From contig JAHREC010000018.1 in NCBI GenBank assembly GCA_020081605.1, positions 1,240,001 to 1,304,000 on the forward strand: a stretch of DNA of 64,000 nucleotides, in the 5' to 3' direction. The notes beneath the pieces are model-generated. The model searched no databases. It saw only the letters and a program-made list of their open reading frames with translations, and was not told where the DNA came from. Below, one piece after another: positions 47,291 to 59,309 of this stretch. This DNA is from Albifimbria verrucaria (Eukaryota; Ascomycota; Sordariomycetes; Hypocreales; Stachybotryaceae). Position 1 is the stretch's first letter. The number at the start of each line of letters is the position of its first letter. Both the position numbers and the translations under genes were made by a program.

Positions 47291-47410
47291 CGTAAGCTGA
47301 GCAATACGACCGAATATTAAGGCGCTGTACTGGGGACCTGTTCTAGCATTTTGCGAAAGCGTGGTGCATGTTGCGGGCGAATAGCTCGCCGGAGCCAGCC
47401 TCCTTCTATG
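47291..47410 (+). pseudogene. Decayed tRNA-Leu copy
   Basis: By eye, this 120-nt stretch aligns along the whole neighbouring tRNA-Leu(CAA): GTAAG at the 5' end, then TTAAGGCGCTG-x-ACT (14 of 15 identical to the tRNA), a diverged intron-like part (CTGTTCT...TTTTGCGAAAGCGTGGT), and CTCCTTCT at the 3' end. The anticodon and T loop are destroyed. Only an alignment with a score can confirm this. Confidence 0.5.
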
Positions 47411-48000
47411 TCGTGAAAACACCCATTCCCTTTTGACTCGTACCATTCTTTGTTATTTATTTTTGTTTTCTCTCTCAGTTTCTCTTCTTCTTTTATATAT
47501 GATCATGAACTCACAAAGGAACCAGCTTCACATAGCTACACCGGTCAAAAGGAATCTACCAAGCTGCTCCTACTTCATGTTTTATGGCGCATGACTGAAT
47601 CAGACTCATGCTAATATAACAATTTTTCTTGTCAAGCTCCATGCTCAAGCATGAGTATTTAGGCCTATTCAATGCTCTCTCTCTAACAGGCACTCAAGTG
47701 TGAAGAATGTAGACTACCGTGTATCTTGACCACACAGGCTTCCAAGTACCACACTCTACGTACCAGCATCCTTGCCACTACCAGGTAGGTACCTCGGTAC
47801 CTAGCATCTAGCCGCCACCCACCTGGAACCGTGAATGTTCAGTTACCAATGTCAAGCTTCATCTTTCATCTGCCTCCCGATCTACGCCCTCCACCTTCAG
47901 AGAGACCGCATTCAACCGATTAAGCACACGTAAAAATTGCAGAATTAGACTCGTGGTAGGAATCACTACCTGTCTCCAGCTGAAGGAGGCGATCGCTATC
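47411..48000. other. Intergenic, promoter side of IMPACT gene
   Basis: About 590 bp. Contains clustered GGTACC-type palindromic words at 47785-47805. Confidence 0.5.
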
Positions 48001-49548
48001 ATGGCAGGCCAAGGGGACTTGCAGGAGCTGCTGCGTATCTTCACGTCACGCAAAGTCACGATGCTCGGCGCAATGGGCCATGTTAGGGCCCTGCAGGCAA
48101 AGAATCTTCGCAGGTAACATCATAGATGGGACAGGGTTTGTAAGCAACAATTTGCTAAGATTACCATAGTATTGCTCAGATTGCAGACGCGCCTCTCTCT
48201 GACATAGAGGCCGTTGTCGTTGATCCCAAACTCGCAAAAAGTGTTCACACAGCGTGCAAATCCCATGGCAAGAAGTCTGCCAAAAGAGCTGCGGATGAGC
48301 CGCCCTCACCAACGGCTAAGAAGCAGAAGCTAGAAGTCCACAAAAGAAATTTGGACTACAGCTCCATGAGCCCGGACGAATTGGAAGCCTCGCTCAAGCT
48401 GCCCCTCGAAGAGGACGAGGACGTCATCAGAGCCACCACCATTGTCACGAACAGGGCACCGCTCGTGCTCGCTTTCGCAGTTGAGCTGTTGCGCTTCACA
48501 ATGCCAGAACAGCCGCCGAGTAGCCGGTTGAGCCTGGCCCAGGCAGTGGTGAGCGCGAACTCCAGATCCAAGGCAGTCAGCATAGGCATCGAGAAGCCGT
48601 CGCTGAAGGAAAACCTGGTATCAGAGGGCCAACCAAAAGTTCGAGTGATGATCCGAGACATCCCAGTGCTGAAACGCGGCGGATACACATGGTCTGGGGC
48701 TCACAGCCCACGTCTACTGCTACATCGACACAAACTCTTACAGCAACAAGCACACAGACATGGGTCGCGAGTCAGAGAGTGACGTCGCGCGCCTCTACAT
48801 TCATTGCACATGCCGCAGTCATCAGCTCACAGGCAAGGCGTGCGGAGCTATTAAAGAATCTCATGGAAGAGAAGCCCGAGCTCGAGACGGCAACACACAA
48901 TGCATGGGCAGCACGTACAAGTTACGGAAACTCACCTTTAGTGCAGGAAGCTTCTTTTGACGATGGAGAGTCGGGCTGTGGCCAATTCTTGTTACAAATC
49001 ATGCGCGAGGCAGACATCAAGAACACAATGGTGGTGCTGACGAGATGGTACGGAGGAGTCATGCTGGGGCCAGATCGTTGGCGGCTCATGCGGGAATGTG
49101 TCAGTGACGCGCTGTCGGCGCAGATGCGCACCTCGAGCCTGTCCGGGAGCCGCTGTGGGCCCTAGATCCGGACGACAGCAAACCTGCCATGGCGACCGTT
49201 GGGATGGCGATCCATCGTCCCGAAGGCGCTCGAAACTATCTTCTGCGCAGCTTCGCGTCGGCCGCGGATGGAGAGGGCGAGAAGAAGGCGGCGACGACGG
49301 CGGCGGCGGTCAACGAGGAGAAGCAGGAGAACCTGGGACGGCTGCTGGGAGCACTGCGGCTCCTGTTCGAGAGCTGGGCGGGTGTGGTGCGGAAGGAGGA
49401 GCTGGACAGCAAGGCGTGGAGCTGGTATGTTGCGGTGCGGCCGGACGTCGAGGCGGGGCCGTCGGGGTGGGGAGCCAAGGGGACGGTGAACCTGGGGAGA
49501 ATATTGGATCTTCGGAGAAAGGAAGAGGTGAAGAAGGAGGCGACTTGA
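48001..49548 (+). CDS. IMPACT-domain (UPF0029) protein with fungal extensions
   Basis: The IMPACT/Yih1/YigZ fold is known in other proteins for regulating Gcn2 or for unknown roles. This longer fungal form has an extra N-terminus and C-terminus. ATG 48001 starts MAGQGDLQELLRIFTSRKVT; an intron at 48114-48169 leads to SIAQIADAPLSDIEAVVVDP, a basic segment, and then the IMPACT core. The core reads ASTFIAHAAVISSQARRAEL, ATHNAWAARTSYGN, DDGESGCGQFLLQIMREADI and MVVLTRWYGGVMLGPDRWRL. The tail after 49140 reads IHRPEGARNYLLRSFAS, LGALRLLFESWAGVVRKEEL and GWGAKGTVNLGRILDLRRKE, ending at 49548. Frame breaks near 48690 and in the GGG run near 49142. There is no RWD domain at the start, so it is not a Yih1 orthologue. 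Confidence 0.8.
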
Positions 49549-50390
49549 TGGGGGCGAGCATGTACGGACTATCAACAAAGGTGGAGGATATGAATGAAGT
49601 GGGCAGCAATAAGCCCACAACACATGGGTAGCTTGGAGTCAATGCATGATTGAGGCTGCAGTGTGTATGTTTGTATATTTGTATGTAGCTAGAGTGTAGG
49701 TGGTGAGGCTGGCTGGCTGGCTTATCGATAATGACAACGGGAGGCACCGCGTCGAGAACGCGGTGTGTGCGCAAGCAGAAGGAGGGGCAGCTTTTCAGCG
49801 CACTTCAGCTACCGTACCTCATTCCAGTGTTTGTTAGTGATTGGTCCCCGAGTCGCGACGCTTGTTTTGCTCTGGAACCCTTGGAGGGAAAACGAAGTAA
49901 ACACACAACAACGCCTTTTTCCCCGTGCAACTGCAACCACAACAACCAACAAGGCAACGCCCTGCACTGCACTGCGCTGCACAACACAAAGACATATCAC
50001 CACAAGACTTTGTCTTGCATACACATCCCGTTGGATCCTCTCCCTCCCTTCCCGCCGCTCTCTTCCTGTACTGTACTGTACTGTACTGTACTGTACCGTC
50101 CTCTCCTGTCCTGACCGACCAACCGACACCACACCGCAAATCCAAATCAGCAGCAGGCCAGGTCAATGGCGACCACTGCGTAACCCGCAAAATTAACCAC
50201 CTGCAGGGTTTCTCTTCGCTTGCCCACTCCTCTCGACCCTATTTTCTCGACTTCTTTGTCGTGACACACGCCCCTGCCCCGACTCCCACCCCACCTGCGG
50301 CCACGATCCAAACGACGTCGACATTTCTGACTTGGCCAAGGCCCCTCAAATTTTTGTCTTTCCATCCAACCTCCGCCCCTGCACGACACC
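49549..50390. promoter_or_regulatory. CDK1 promoter and leader region
   Basis: About 840 bp. C/T-rich from 50030 onward, as in fungal core promoters, and it includes a CTGTA pentanucleotide array. ORFs here are low-complexity and rejected. Confidence 0.5.
50066..50095. repeat. CTGTA pentanucleotide repeat, six units
   Basis: Six perfect CTGTA units, about 300 bp upstream of the CDK1 start codon. Its length may be variable between strains. Confidence 0.92.
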
Positions 50391-51560
50391 ATGGAGAACT
50401 ACCAGAAGCTGGAGAAGGTCGGTGAAGGTGAGTTCCCATGTGTACCCTTGCCTTGCACCTCTCAATCGAGCAACTCGTGACGACGTCTTCCGTCCCATCT
50501 CTTCCCCCTGGCCCCCTCCCGGAAATGCCCTCCAGCTCGTGCTGACGCCGACAATTCGTAAAGGTACCTATGGCGTAGTCTACAAAGCCCGAGACCTGGC
50601 CAACGGCGGCCGCATCGTCGCGCTCAAGAAGATTCGTCTCGAGGCCGAAGATGAGGGCGTTCCCAGCACCGCTATCCGCGAGATCTCCCTCCTCAAGGAG
50701 ATGAAGGATGTCAACATTGTCCGCCTGTTCAACATCGTCCACGCCGACGGCCACAAGCTCTACCTCGTTTTCGAGTTCCTCGACCTCGATCTCAAGAAGT
50801 ACATGGAGGCCCTGCCCGTGAGTGACGGTGGCCGTGGCAAGGCCCTCCCGAGGGCTCGTCTACGCACCTCCAGCACCTCGGTCTGGGTGACGATGTCATC
50901 CGAAAGTTCATGCTCCAGCTCTGCGAGGGCATCAAGTACTGCCACTCCCACCGCGTTCTGCACCGCGACCTGAAGCCCCAGAACCTGCTCATTGACAAGG
51001 AGGGCAACCTGAAGCTGGCCGATTTCGGTCTCGCCCGCGCGTTTGGCGTGCCGCTGCGAACCTACACCCACGAGGTTGTCACCTTGTGGTACCGAGCTCC
51101 CGAGATTCTCCTGGGAGGCAGGCAATACTCGACCGGTGTGGACATGTGGTCCGTGGGCTGCATCTTCGCCGAGATGTGCACAAGGAAGCCAATGTTTCCC
51201 GGTGACTCTGAGATTGACGAGATCTTCAAGATCTTCCGGTAAGAATTACTGCATTCTGCCCGTGACTTTCCCGCAGCTAACACGTTGAGTAGAACACTGG
51301 GAACACCCACAGAAGACGTATGGCCCGGAGTAACGTCATATCCCGATTTCAAGTCGTCCTTCCCCAAGTGGCAACGAGACCTCGAAGCGCCGCTCTGCTC
51401 CAACCTCGACGAGCGAGGCCTGGATCTGCTGGAGATGATGCTCGTATACGATCCCGCCGGTCGCATTTCGGCCAAGCAAGCTTGCAATCACCCCTATTTC
51501 GAAGACTATATGGCAGAGCAGCCGGCGCCTACTGGCCGCGTGAACGGCTACTATCATTAA
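50391..51560 (+). CDS. cdc2: Cyclin-dependent kinase CDK1 (Cdc2/NimX type)
   Basis: Master cell-cycle Ser/Thr kinase. [13 protein letters not shown] starts at 50391. The first intron (50428-50563) splits the glycine loop, which resumes [10 protein letters not shown]. Seen next: [20 protein letters not shown] with the full PSTAIRE helix, [17 protein letters not shown], catalytic [16 protein letters not shown] in [14 protein letters not shown], the T-loop [18 protein letters not shown] and [20 protein letters not shown]. The second intron is 51239-51292, then [20 protein letters not shown] and the C-terminus ending NGYYH. The inhibitory site next to the glycine loop (GEGTYG) and the T-loop Thr are both present. 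The CCC run at 50847-50849 needs one C to keep the insert after [14 protein letters not shown] in frame. Confidence 0.96.
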
Positions 51561-54360
51561 GAGGCATAGTGCGCTTGCGTTTTTTGCGGAAAATTATTAT
51601 GTTCCCCTTGTGGGGTGGATTTCCTGGATACAGCAGGACTTCGGTCTGCATTCTGAGCATTGATTCCAGTACGGTTATGAGGAGGTGCAAGCTCGTCACA
51701 GCAGATGCTTCTATACCCTCGCTGGCGGCTCGCCGGCAGCCTCCCTGCCACTGAACGCGCACCGTGATTCTGGAGAAAACAATACAGGATGCTTCGGGAT
51801 GCGATTGGGAGGGCGTTCGAGGGAAGAAAGGCTTCAGTGTCTATCTTGAGGATCAAGACGGACTTGAAGGGTTCTTCCACAGGCATGGGAGGGCACGCAT
51901 ATGTTTGAGCCTCTGTACCGGGACGCCAAATGTTATTTCTTTTGTCATGATGTATAGACTAGGCGATGGGCACAGCTATGTTTGTTAAGGCAATGATGAA
52001 ACAATTCTCTGACCCGGATGGATCTAATCTTGAGCTTGACGTTGTTATTGTCGCCCTGTGTTGGGGTTTGTGTTGGCTTTTCCCGAACATATAAGAAGCC
52101 AAACACGTCAGGGTGTAAACCCATGAATCAACAGTCAGATGATGTGAGCAGGGTGTTTATATGTCCAGGACAGGCATGAATTCAAAATTCTTTCATCTCG
52201 AATTCTATCTTCCGTTTCTTGCTTTATCAACTCTGTCGGCAACTCCTCCATAGCATCGAAACCTCGGAGTAGAATGACGCAGCTCTTATTAATATTGGCT
52301 AAATACTAAGGAAGAGAAACACTCTGGTTTTATATAATGACTGTTTTATACATTTACGTGTACTACCATAATATTAAGGTTGGTATTCGTTGCTGGACAT
52401 GTTGTTCGTCACGGGAGGGAGACACTGAATTGTTGAAACCAACCACCAACTGACAAGCGGAAAGTCACTACAACTAACTGCGCAACTTCTTTCATATGTA
52501 CATATTGCGTACTACCTCTATTTGTGGTATATATAGGTATCGAAGCTATAGAAAGGTACGGAAGTAGGTGAAATTCGCAGGTTCATAGCAGCTATATGAA
52601 CGCCATCCACATCACCCGTGGCTAAAGAGAGAGGCTCCTCAAACAACCCTGAAGTCTTTACGCCAGCACGTATAGGAGAGACCCTACATGGTAAATCCCG
52701 TTCGACACCACGAACAGTTCATCCACTGCGCAATGACTGCGCAGAAAAGGATTGAAAATTTCATATCTCAGTTGCTCAATACGGGCTGGTCATTCTGGCC
52801 AAGGGTCTGATTGGAGAAGACTAGGCTCATGTGAACTTGCGAAATAGAAGTAGCATCTTGACTGGCGTGTGAATCTCTTAGCTAGTCACATTGGATGCTG
52901 ATTTACCAGACCAGTCAAGAGGGCCACTTACAGCTTCGAATGGTGAAAGAACTGCTGCCATATGATCTTCAACCTTGAGCGTGTATTGCTTCAGAGGTCA
53001 TGGTAAGATATAGGTGATCCTATCCAGCGTATATCTGAAATTGGGTCTAGTGGTGAGTTATTCTTATGCCTTCTGCCTTGGATTCTGACTTGGTATCACC
53101 CAACTATGAGAACTTCTTGCCAAAACAGGGTTTTCAAGTTAGAAATTGCCGGTGAAATGGAACTCCTCACACCTCACTCAATTTGTTCAGATGATACGTT
53201 AATTAGGCCACCCACCGGCCGAACTTTTTCAAAAGCCAGGCAAAGGGATGTATATGTTACTCTATGATAGTCAAGATAAAGATCAGAGCAAAGTTCTGTT
53301 GACTCAACAGAATTTAGCACCGGTGGATTTAGGAAATGTTGGACCTCACTTGACACCAGGGTGGTGAATAACTGCAAAGAAATGTCCCTTGTTTTGCATT
53401 AGATACATGACGAATGGAAGAGCATATTTCTGTTCTATCTCAGATGAGTTTTGTTTACATGATTGCTTGAAGTTTACGTTGCTCGCGCTCTCACATAATG
53501 CTATGCGCTGGCAGTGCAATGGAGCCGGGGCCTGCATCCCCTTAGAAACACGCGAGTGATTGTAATTGAGTACAAATAAACACGTAATGACAATCTGCTT
53601 ACAGCTAGAACAACCCTGATTCTGAAGAAAATTAAAATAGATTTCTGGATTTGGATGCTACCGCGTACATGCAGAACAAGCAGAACCGTTTAAGCGCCGG
53701 ATGACTATTGGTTACCATAGCCGCCCGCAAGCTGAAAACGAAATGCTAGTGAATAAATGCACGCACTGGTCAAGGGGAGATTAGGGAGTGCAAGCGGTTG
53801 ATAAAACGCATTGTTGTGTTTTGATGTTCCCACCGCTAGGACCTTAACCGCTGCGTTGAGCCGTAGGGTTTGGGGCGTCTACACCAGGACGAGTTAATGT
53901 CACCTGAGAATGCCATCATATGCATTAGCAAGCGAAGCTGCATATAGAAGAATTATGCTTCACCATGGATAGTTGGCGAATTCGCATGTAAGTTGCCAAG
54001 TGTCGCCGCTGGATGTCTGCAACATAATCTATATTACTGCATAAACGTGTTATTAGGCTAGTGGTCAACTCAAATGCTAGTCCCCGTCTGCCAGTCATTG
54101 ACAAAGATCTATGATGCCCTGAGCATGAATCAAACGATGTGAGTGTTAAGAAGCAAAGAGATATATTCAATCTCAATCAAGGATTCTTTAATACGTATTC
54201 ATTAGCTGTAACTGAGCTAAGCTGTCTGCTTCATTTCTGGACAATTGTCTCACTTAAAACTCTCATCGTCTTAATTCAAGTCATTACACATTTCTATTCA
54301 ATTATTTTTGGCCCATATAAGATGAAGCAAGTCCCAGCCTTAGTCTCTCATATATTGGCC
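51561..54360. other. Gene-poor AT-rich region
   Basis: 2.8 kb without a credible gene. The longest ORFs are 60-90 codons and lack motifs. It could be decayed repeat DNA or just regulatory space. Confidence 0.5.
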
Positions 54361-55850
54361 TTACGTTTGCTCCATACCATCCGTCTCCATTGCCAACCGT
54401 AGGAGCCCATTATCGGGTGTAATCTTATCAGAATGGATGCAAAGCATTTTGATAAACTCAGCCAGCCCCTGGGTGTTGTCTAAATCAGCCCGTATAGCAG
54501 GGTTTTCCTGGGATATCCAAGCCCGATGCAATTCTGCCACATCACGGCTATCCCAGCCACCTTCTCTCCTGTTCATGGCTTCCAGTAAAAGGCAGACTTC
54601 CTCTTGAAGATTCTTATCTGATGTCAAGTAGATAACCAAACTTAGACCTATTATCAGATCCCCATCTCCCGAGAAGGTTGGTCTTTGTAGTGAGATCAGA
54701 TACCTAGCAATAGGCTCTGCATGTTGGTAAAAGGATTCGCAAGCGATATCGATGGCCGACTGGTCCTTCTCAGGCGTGTCTAAATGCATGGACATTAACC
54801 ATATCCCCTGTTGCAATCTCAAGTTCTCTACTTGTAAAGCTTGCTGTGTAGAGATAGAACCTGGTGAAAGATTGGCCACTGTCAAATCCAAGCGGTCGCC
54901 CCAAGCTCGAAACCGCGCTTCGAGAGCATACTCTGCTTCGCTAGGCCCGTTGCAACTGGGATTGCCCATGAATATCATCGACTCCATCGCCATCAAGTCC
55001 ATGTGCCGCAACTCAGCCGCAGCGTCCGAGAAAGATTCAAAAGGAGTGCGTCTTAGGTTCCGGGAATCTTCCAAAGATCTTTGGGCCGTGGAGGGCGGAA
55101 CCAGGTGTTCTTCTATCAAAATGGAGTAATCTATGCCTATATCAGAAAACTGATTAAATATGGCCGTGATAAGCTCCGGGCTGGTAGATTTTGTGAGGGG
55201 TTCTTGGCTATTAAGAAGGTGCAGGCCGGCCTTGAGGTGTTTGAGTGACTCCCCATAGCGACCGACCATGCCTTCATAGCAGATAAATAGAAGACAGCAG
55301 ATCAAAACTATCTCCATGCGCTCCGATGATCTTGTGAGATGGGCAATGGCTCGGTTATATAGTTGGAAGCTGGTGAAGTAGAGATTGACCACAACATCTG
55401 ATGGGGTGTTGGGCAATCCACGGTGCATGAAAAGCTGATGGGCAGCGCCCACGGCTGCCATGGTTCGTCTGACAGCTTCATTGTGATGGGCGAAGGAAGG
55501 GCTGTCTTTGTCCAGAAGTCGGCGAGGTGAGGGGATCCGATGATCTCTAGGGAGGTCAAGGAGCTGAAATGGTAGAAGAACTGTGCCTCTGATGGCGTGT
55601 TGTGAAGAATAGGATGAGGCGGTGATCGAAGGCTGACAAGTCCTGATGTAGCCATGTGTGGAGTCGAGCTTGGCAAAGACTGAGGAGAGGTTGAGCTCGT
55701 TGTGCTTGGCGTAGATGGTACAGTACGAGCAGCTCTAGGCTTAGGGGTTGGCTTGACTGTAGCGTAGCCATCACACTTTACTTTCTCCCTTTCACAGCGA
55801 AGGCACGTCGGTTTTCCTTCATCACATTTCTTATGGCGTTTTCTGGTTCG
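54361..55850 (-). CDS. Zn(II)2Cys6 transcription factor (N-terminus incomplete)
   Basis: Fungal-specific DNA-binding regulator. The visible part of the zinc cluster is KRHKKCDEGKPTCLRCEREK with VKCDGY (cysteines 3-6 of the six). Ser/Pro-rich linker TPKPRAARTVPSTPSTTSST, then EAQFFYHFSSLTSLEIIGSP, a motif typical of this family of regulators. The all-helical middle domain has AHLTRSSERMEIVLICCLLF and ICYEGMVGRYGESLKHLKAG, down to the stop at 54361. The first two zinc cysteines should be in an exon upstream of an acceptor near 55850, but I cannot find a clean C-x2-C there. One frame break near 55475 is repaired by one base. Target genes unknown; the amine oxidase and CorA gene to the right are possible but untested. 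Confidence 0.82.
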
Positions 55851-57744
55851 GTCAGTTCACGTACAACTAACTCTACGCCCAATGGTCCGTGATGAGCCAA
55901 TCAAGTCAAGGTTTACATACTTGCTATACACCAGCGCACAATTAGCTATCATTGCCCATAGCCCAGCAGGCATACCAGGGGTTACCATGTAAGACATCCT
56001 GTGCGGACCTTGTGGCTAAAAGCTCGTACACGTGCTGTACGCACAACAGCGGTGCCACCAGGCGTCGAGACAGGTCTTTCACTGTCCGGCATTGTCTTCC
56101 GGGCACTCCACAGGAGCAGTAAAAGATCACTCAGCGAGCGGGATGCAGGGATTGCACTGCAGAAGCATGCACTTTGACGTGGAGAGGAGCATGTCGGCGC
56201 TGGGCAGCAGGCAAACGCACAAAGCTAAGAGTTTTAAACAGCCCAGGAATGCGAGAGGGTGCAAGCCGGGTGTCGAAGCTGTACGCTGCAACCAATCACG
56301 GCGCGTGCACGGTCCGTAACGGTTGCCCCGTTTGGGAAGACCGAGGTGGCCCAAAATGGCTTCAACAATCGGCCTTCTGATTCATACATACATGGTGATG
56401 CCTCTTACGCGTCCAGTTCGATGATGGTGATACGTGAGTCAGACCAGATCCAAAGGCCATTGGAAATTCCAGAGTCATGTAATTGATTTTTCCTTCTTCC
56501 TTTTTTAAAAAAAGAATCAGAAAGTAATAATTCAATTGCCCCTGTATAGACGATGTATGATATGGTCTTGGCTGAGGAAATTCAACAGCTCATTCATGCC
56601 TTGCTCCAGATATTTCACTCTCCAGAAAATTCAAACCTGTTGTTTCAACCCCAATCACAATCCGATGATACCATATTCCCATACAACCAACCCGCTGAGT
56701 GTGCCTTACAAGAAAGCCTCGTATCGATTCTGGGGACCTTCGAGCTTGTCCACATGCGGATGGCACGTCCGGTAAGGCTGATTTACGAGACACTCTAGCG
56801 GAGACGGAACTGATTCTCGTACACTAAAAGTAAAGCCTAGTCGTTTCGCTTATTGTCAACGGCCGCCAACCCAAGACGAAAAATTTTCCCGCCGCCTAGA
56901 CACTAAGGAAACATAGTAGTGCATTGGAGACCATACGATATATAGCCTACCTCCAGCATTTCAAAGAGTTCAGGTCGAAGCAAGAGTGAAACTAAGTGGT
57001 ATAGCATACCCTCTCATCAGCTTCTTGGGCTCTCAAGGAGTAAAGCCCACCGATCAACATTCAAGTATATATATGGATGCAGTTTCTAGACTTAACCAAC
57101 AAAAATTGTCATCTTACGAAATATTAAGCTGCTCGACCTGACTGCCCTAAGCATTGACTAGTAAACTAGGATCACTAAGGTACCTATTTTTGAGTAGGTC
57201 GGAGCTTTTGAACCGATTTGAGAGAACCGGTTGATTTCATGCTGTGTATGGTCCAGAATTCAAAGAACAGGACCCGTCACCTTAGATAAACTCATCATCT
57301 ACTCATCCGGCGAATAGCCCCTGTTTCACGGACATGGTGCTGGCTGATCCACCGTTGACGCGTCCGTCGCAATTTACATGCATAGTTCAGCTCAACAGGG
57401 AGCGGACAACTTGCTTGTCCCAACGCATAGGGTTTCTCTCACTGTTGGTAACCTCTGTAGCTGCTACGCGGAATATCATGCCGAATGTCTTGGCTAGAAT
57501 CACAATGGGTCCGCTAATGTGCCTCGCATCGTCATCTAACTATCGTGGAAGCTTCACTGGCTCACTTGGATCACATGCCTGGCACCAGCAACTAGCTGAA
57601 GGCTTACGTATGAGGCCCCTTTATTTTCTCTATTACGTTTACCTCACCATAACAAAAGCCAGTAGGTTCTCTAAGAAGAAACTGTCACTTCCGTATTCCC
57701 TGAGATTTGGCATTACAAGTCGTGCCAATTACCAAAACAATACC
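55851..57744. other. Intergenic, about 1.9 kb
   Basis: Lies upstream of both the Zn2Cys6 gene and the amine oxidase. It probably holds the missing first exon of the regulator near 55851-56000. Nothing else is recognised. Confidence 0.45.
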
Positions 57745-59309
57745 ATGAATGATAAAGAAGCTACATCGACCAGCAATAACAAAGCTAGGGCAATTGTGGT
57801 TGGTGCTGGTATCTCTGGACTTCATACAGCCTCGATACTTCTCGCCCAAGGCATCGATGTTCTCGTCTTGGAGGCTCGAGATCGCATTGGTGGGCGCATA
57901 CTTACCGATCACAGTGACGGCGATAATATAGACCTGGGTATGTTCAAGATATGTCAGCTTCTGTAAATACATCTCTCTGAAACGGCCAGTAAATTTCAGT
58001 GATCTGTATACAGTTTGTACCCAATCCTAGCATTCATGGTGCGGGTGTATTTCAAAGACTAACGTATGTCAGGGGCTGCATGGATGCACGGCACATCTCA
58101 TAATCCCTTGGTCAAGCTTATTTCCCGCCTCAAGATCGATTATTACTACGATGATGGAAGTCCGCTCTATTTTACCGAATTCGGTCCTACTGGCACACAG
58201 TTTAAGGCGCGGAACGTGGCCGACGAGTTTATAGATTATTTGAATTACTGGAATCAGAAGGATCCAGATGGACCAGATATATCGGCAGACAGTCACATCC
58301 GACAGTTTGCAAGGAGCCATGAACTGATATCCGAAGATGACCGCATTTGGGCCCCAGAGGCTTTGCGTATAGTTGAGAATACACTGGGTCTAGCATCAGA
58401 GGAAATATCTTCAAAGTTCCTCAATGAGATGCTACCCCTCAAAGAGATCTTTATGTCAATGGAGGATACGACAAGGTGTTGAACTTCATAGCCCAGCCAG
58501 TGGTTGATCGTCCGGGTACTTTGATGCTTAACAAATGCATAAGCAACATCCAATGGGACCGCTCAGGGCCGGGGGCACCTGTTGCTGTGCACGGGTATTC
58601 AACAGATACTGGCGACTCATTCACGTATGAATGCGACGCAATCGCTGTCACAGTTCCTCTGGGCGTTCTACATAGGGGTGACATCAACTTTGAACCAACC
58701 CTTCCTCAAACCATTACGACAGGCCTCTCGAAACTCAGCTACGGCGCTCTGGGGAAAGTAATATTCGAATTTGACGACGTCTTCTGGTCCAAGCAAAACG
58801 ACAGCCTTGTTTACTTTCCTACGCCGCCCGGTCTTTCGGACGATAGCGAGATACACAAGTATCCTGTGTTGTCCCACTGCTTTATAGCAACGAATCTTTG
58901 GATTATGACGGGCGCAAAGAAGCTCTGCCTCCTTTTATCACCACCGGTTGTTGGGCAAATCGAGGCGATGGAGCCTGACGAAGAGTCGCTGTTTACGTAC
59001 TTTGAGCCACTATTGGAACTGTTCCGGGCTGAGCCTTACAAAGCCTTGCCATCAATGGTCAAGGCAACGGTGACGAATTGGTCAAATGACAGATATGCAG
59101 GTTTCGGCACATATTCTACAGCAAAAGTGGGTGATGACCCTAGAATTCTGTGGGATGCACTCGAGTCTCACAAGGATCTGCGTCTGCAGTTTGCCGGCGA
59201 GCATTGCTCAAGGACAGGAACTGGTTGCGTCCACGGCGCCTATGAAACTGGCGATGTTGCCGCTGCAAATGTCTTGAGAATACTGACAGTGAACGGAAAG
59301 GGTGGTTGA
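57745..59309 (+). CDS. Flavin amine oxidase (polyamine/monoamine oxidase family)
   Basis: FAD-dependent oxidase of primary or secondary amines, perhaps polyamines. ATG 57745; an in-frame ORF extends upstream but has no family similarity. The dinucleotide-binding motif G-x-G-x-x-G is in IVVGAGISGLHTASILLAQG, followed by VLVLEARDRIGGRI. An intron at 57938-58072 is followed by GAAWMHGTSHNPLVKLISRL. Other family segments are VNGGYDKVLNFIA, AVTVPLGVLHRGDINFEPTL and FAGEHCSRTGTGCVHGAYET, the C-terminal FAD-contact motif. The C-terminus is not an SKL peroxisomal signal (it ends NGKGG). A frame break at the AAA run 58441-58443 is repaired by one A. About 475 residues. Confidence 0.87.

Noticed and set aside
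57334..57744. N-terminal extension of the amine oxidase
   Set aside because: In frame but without family similarity; the FAD motif is expected near the start, as with ATG 57745.
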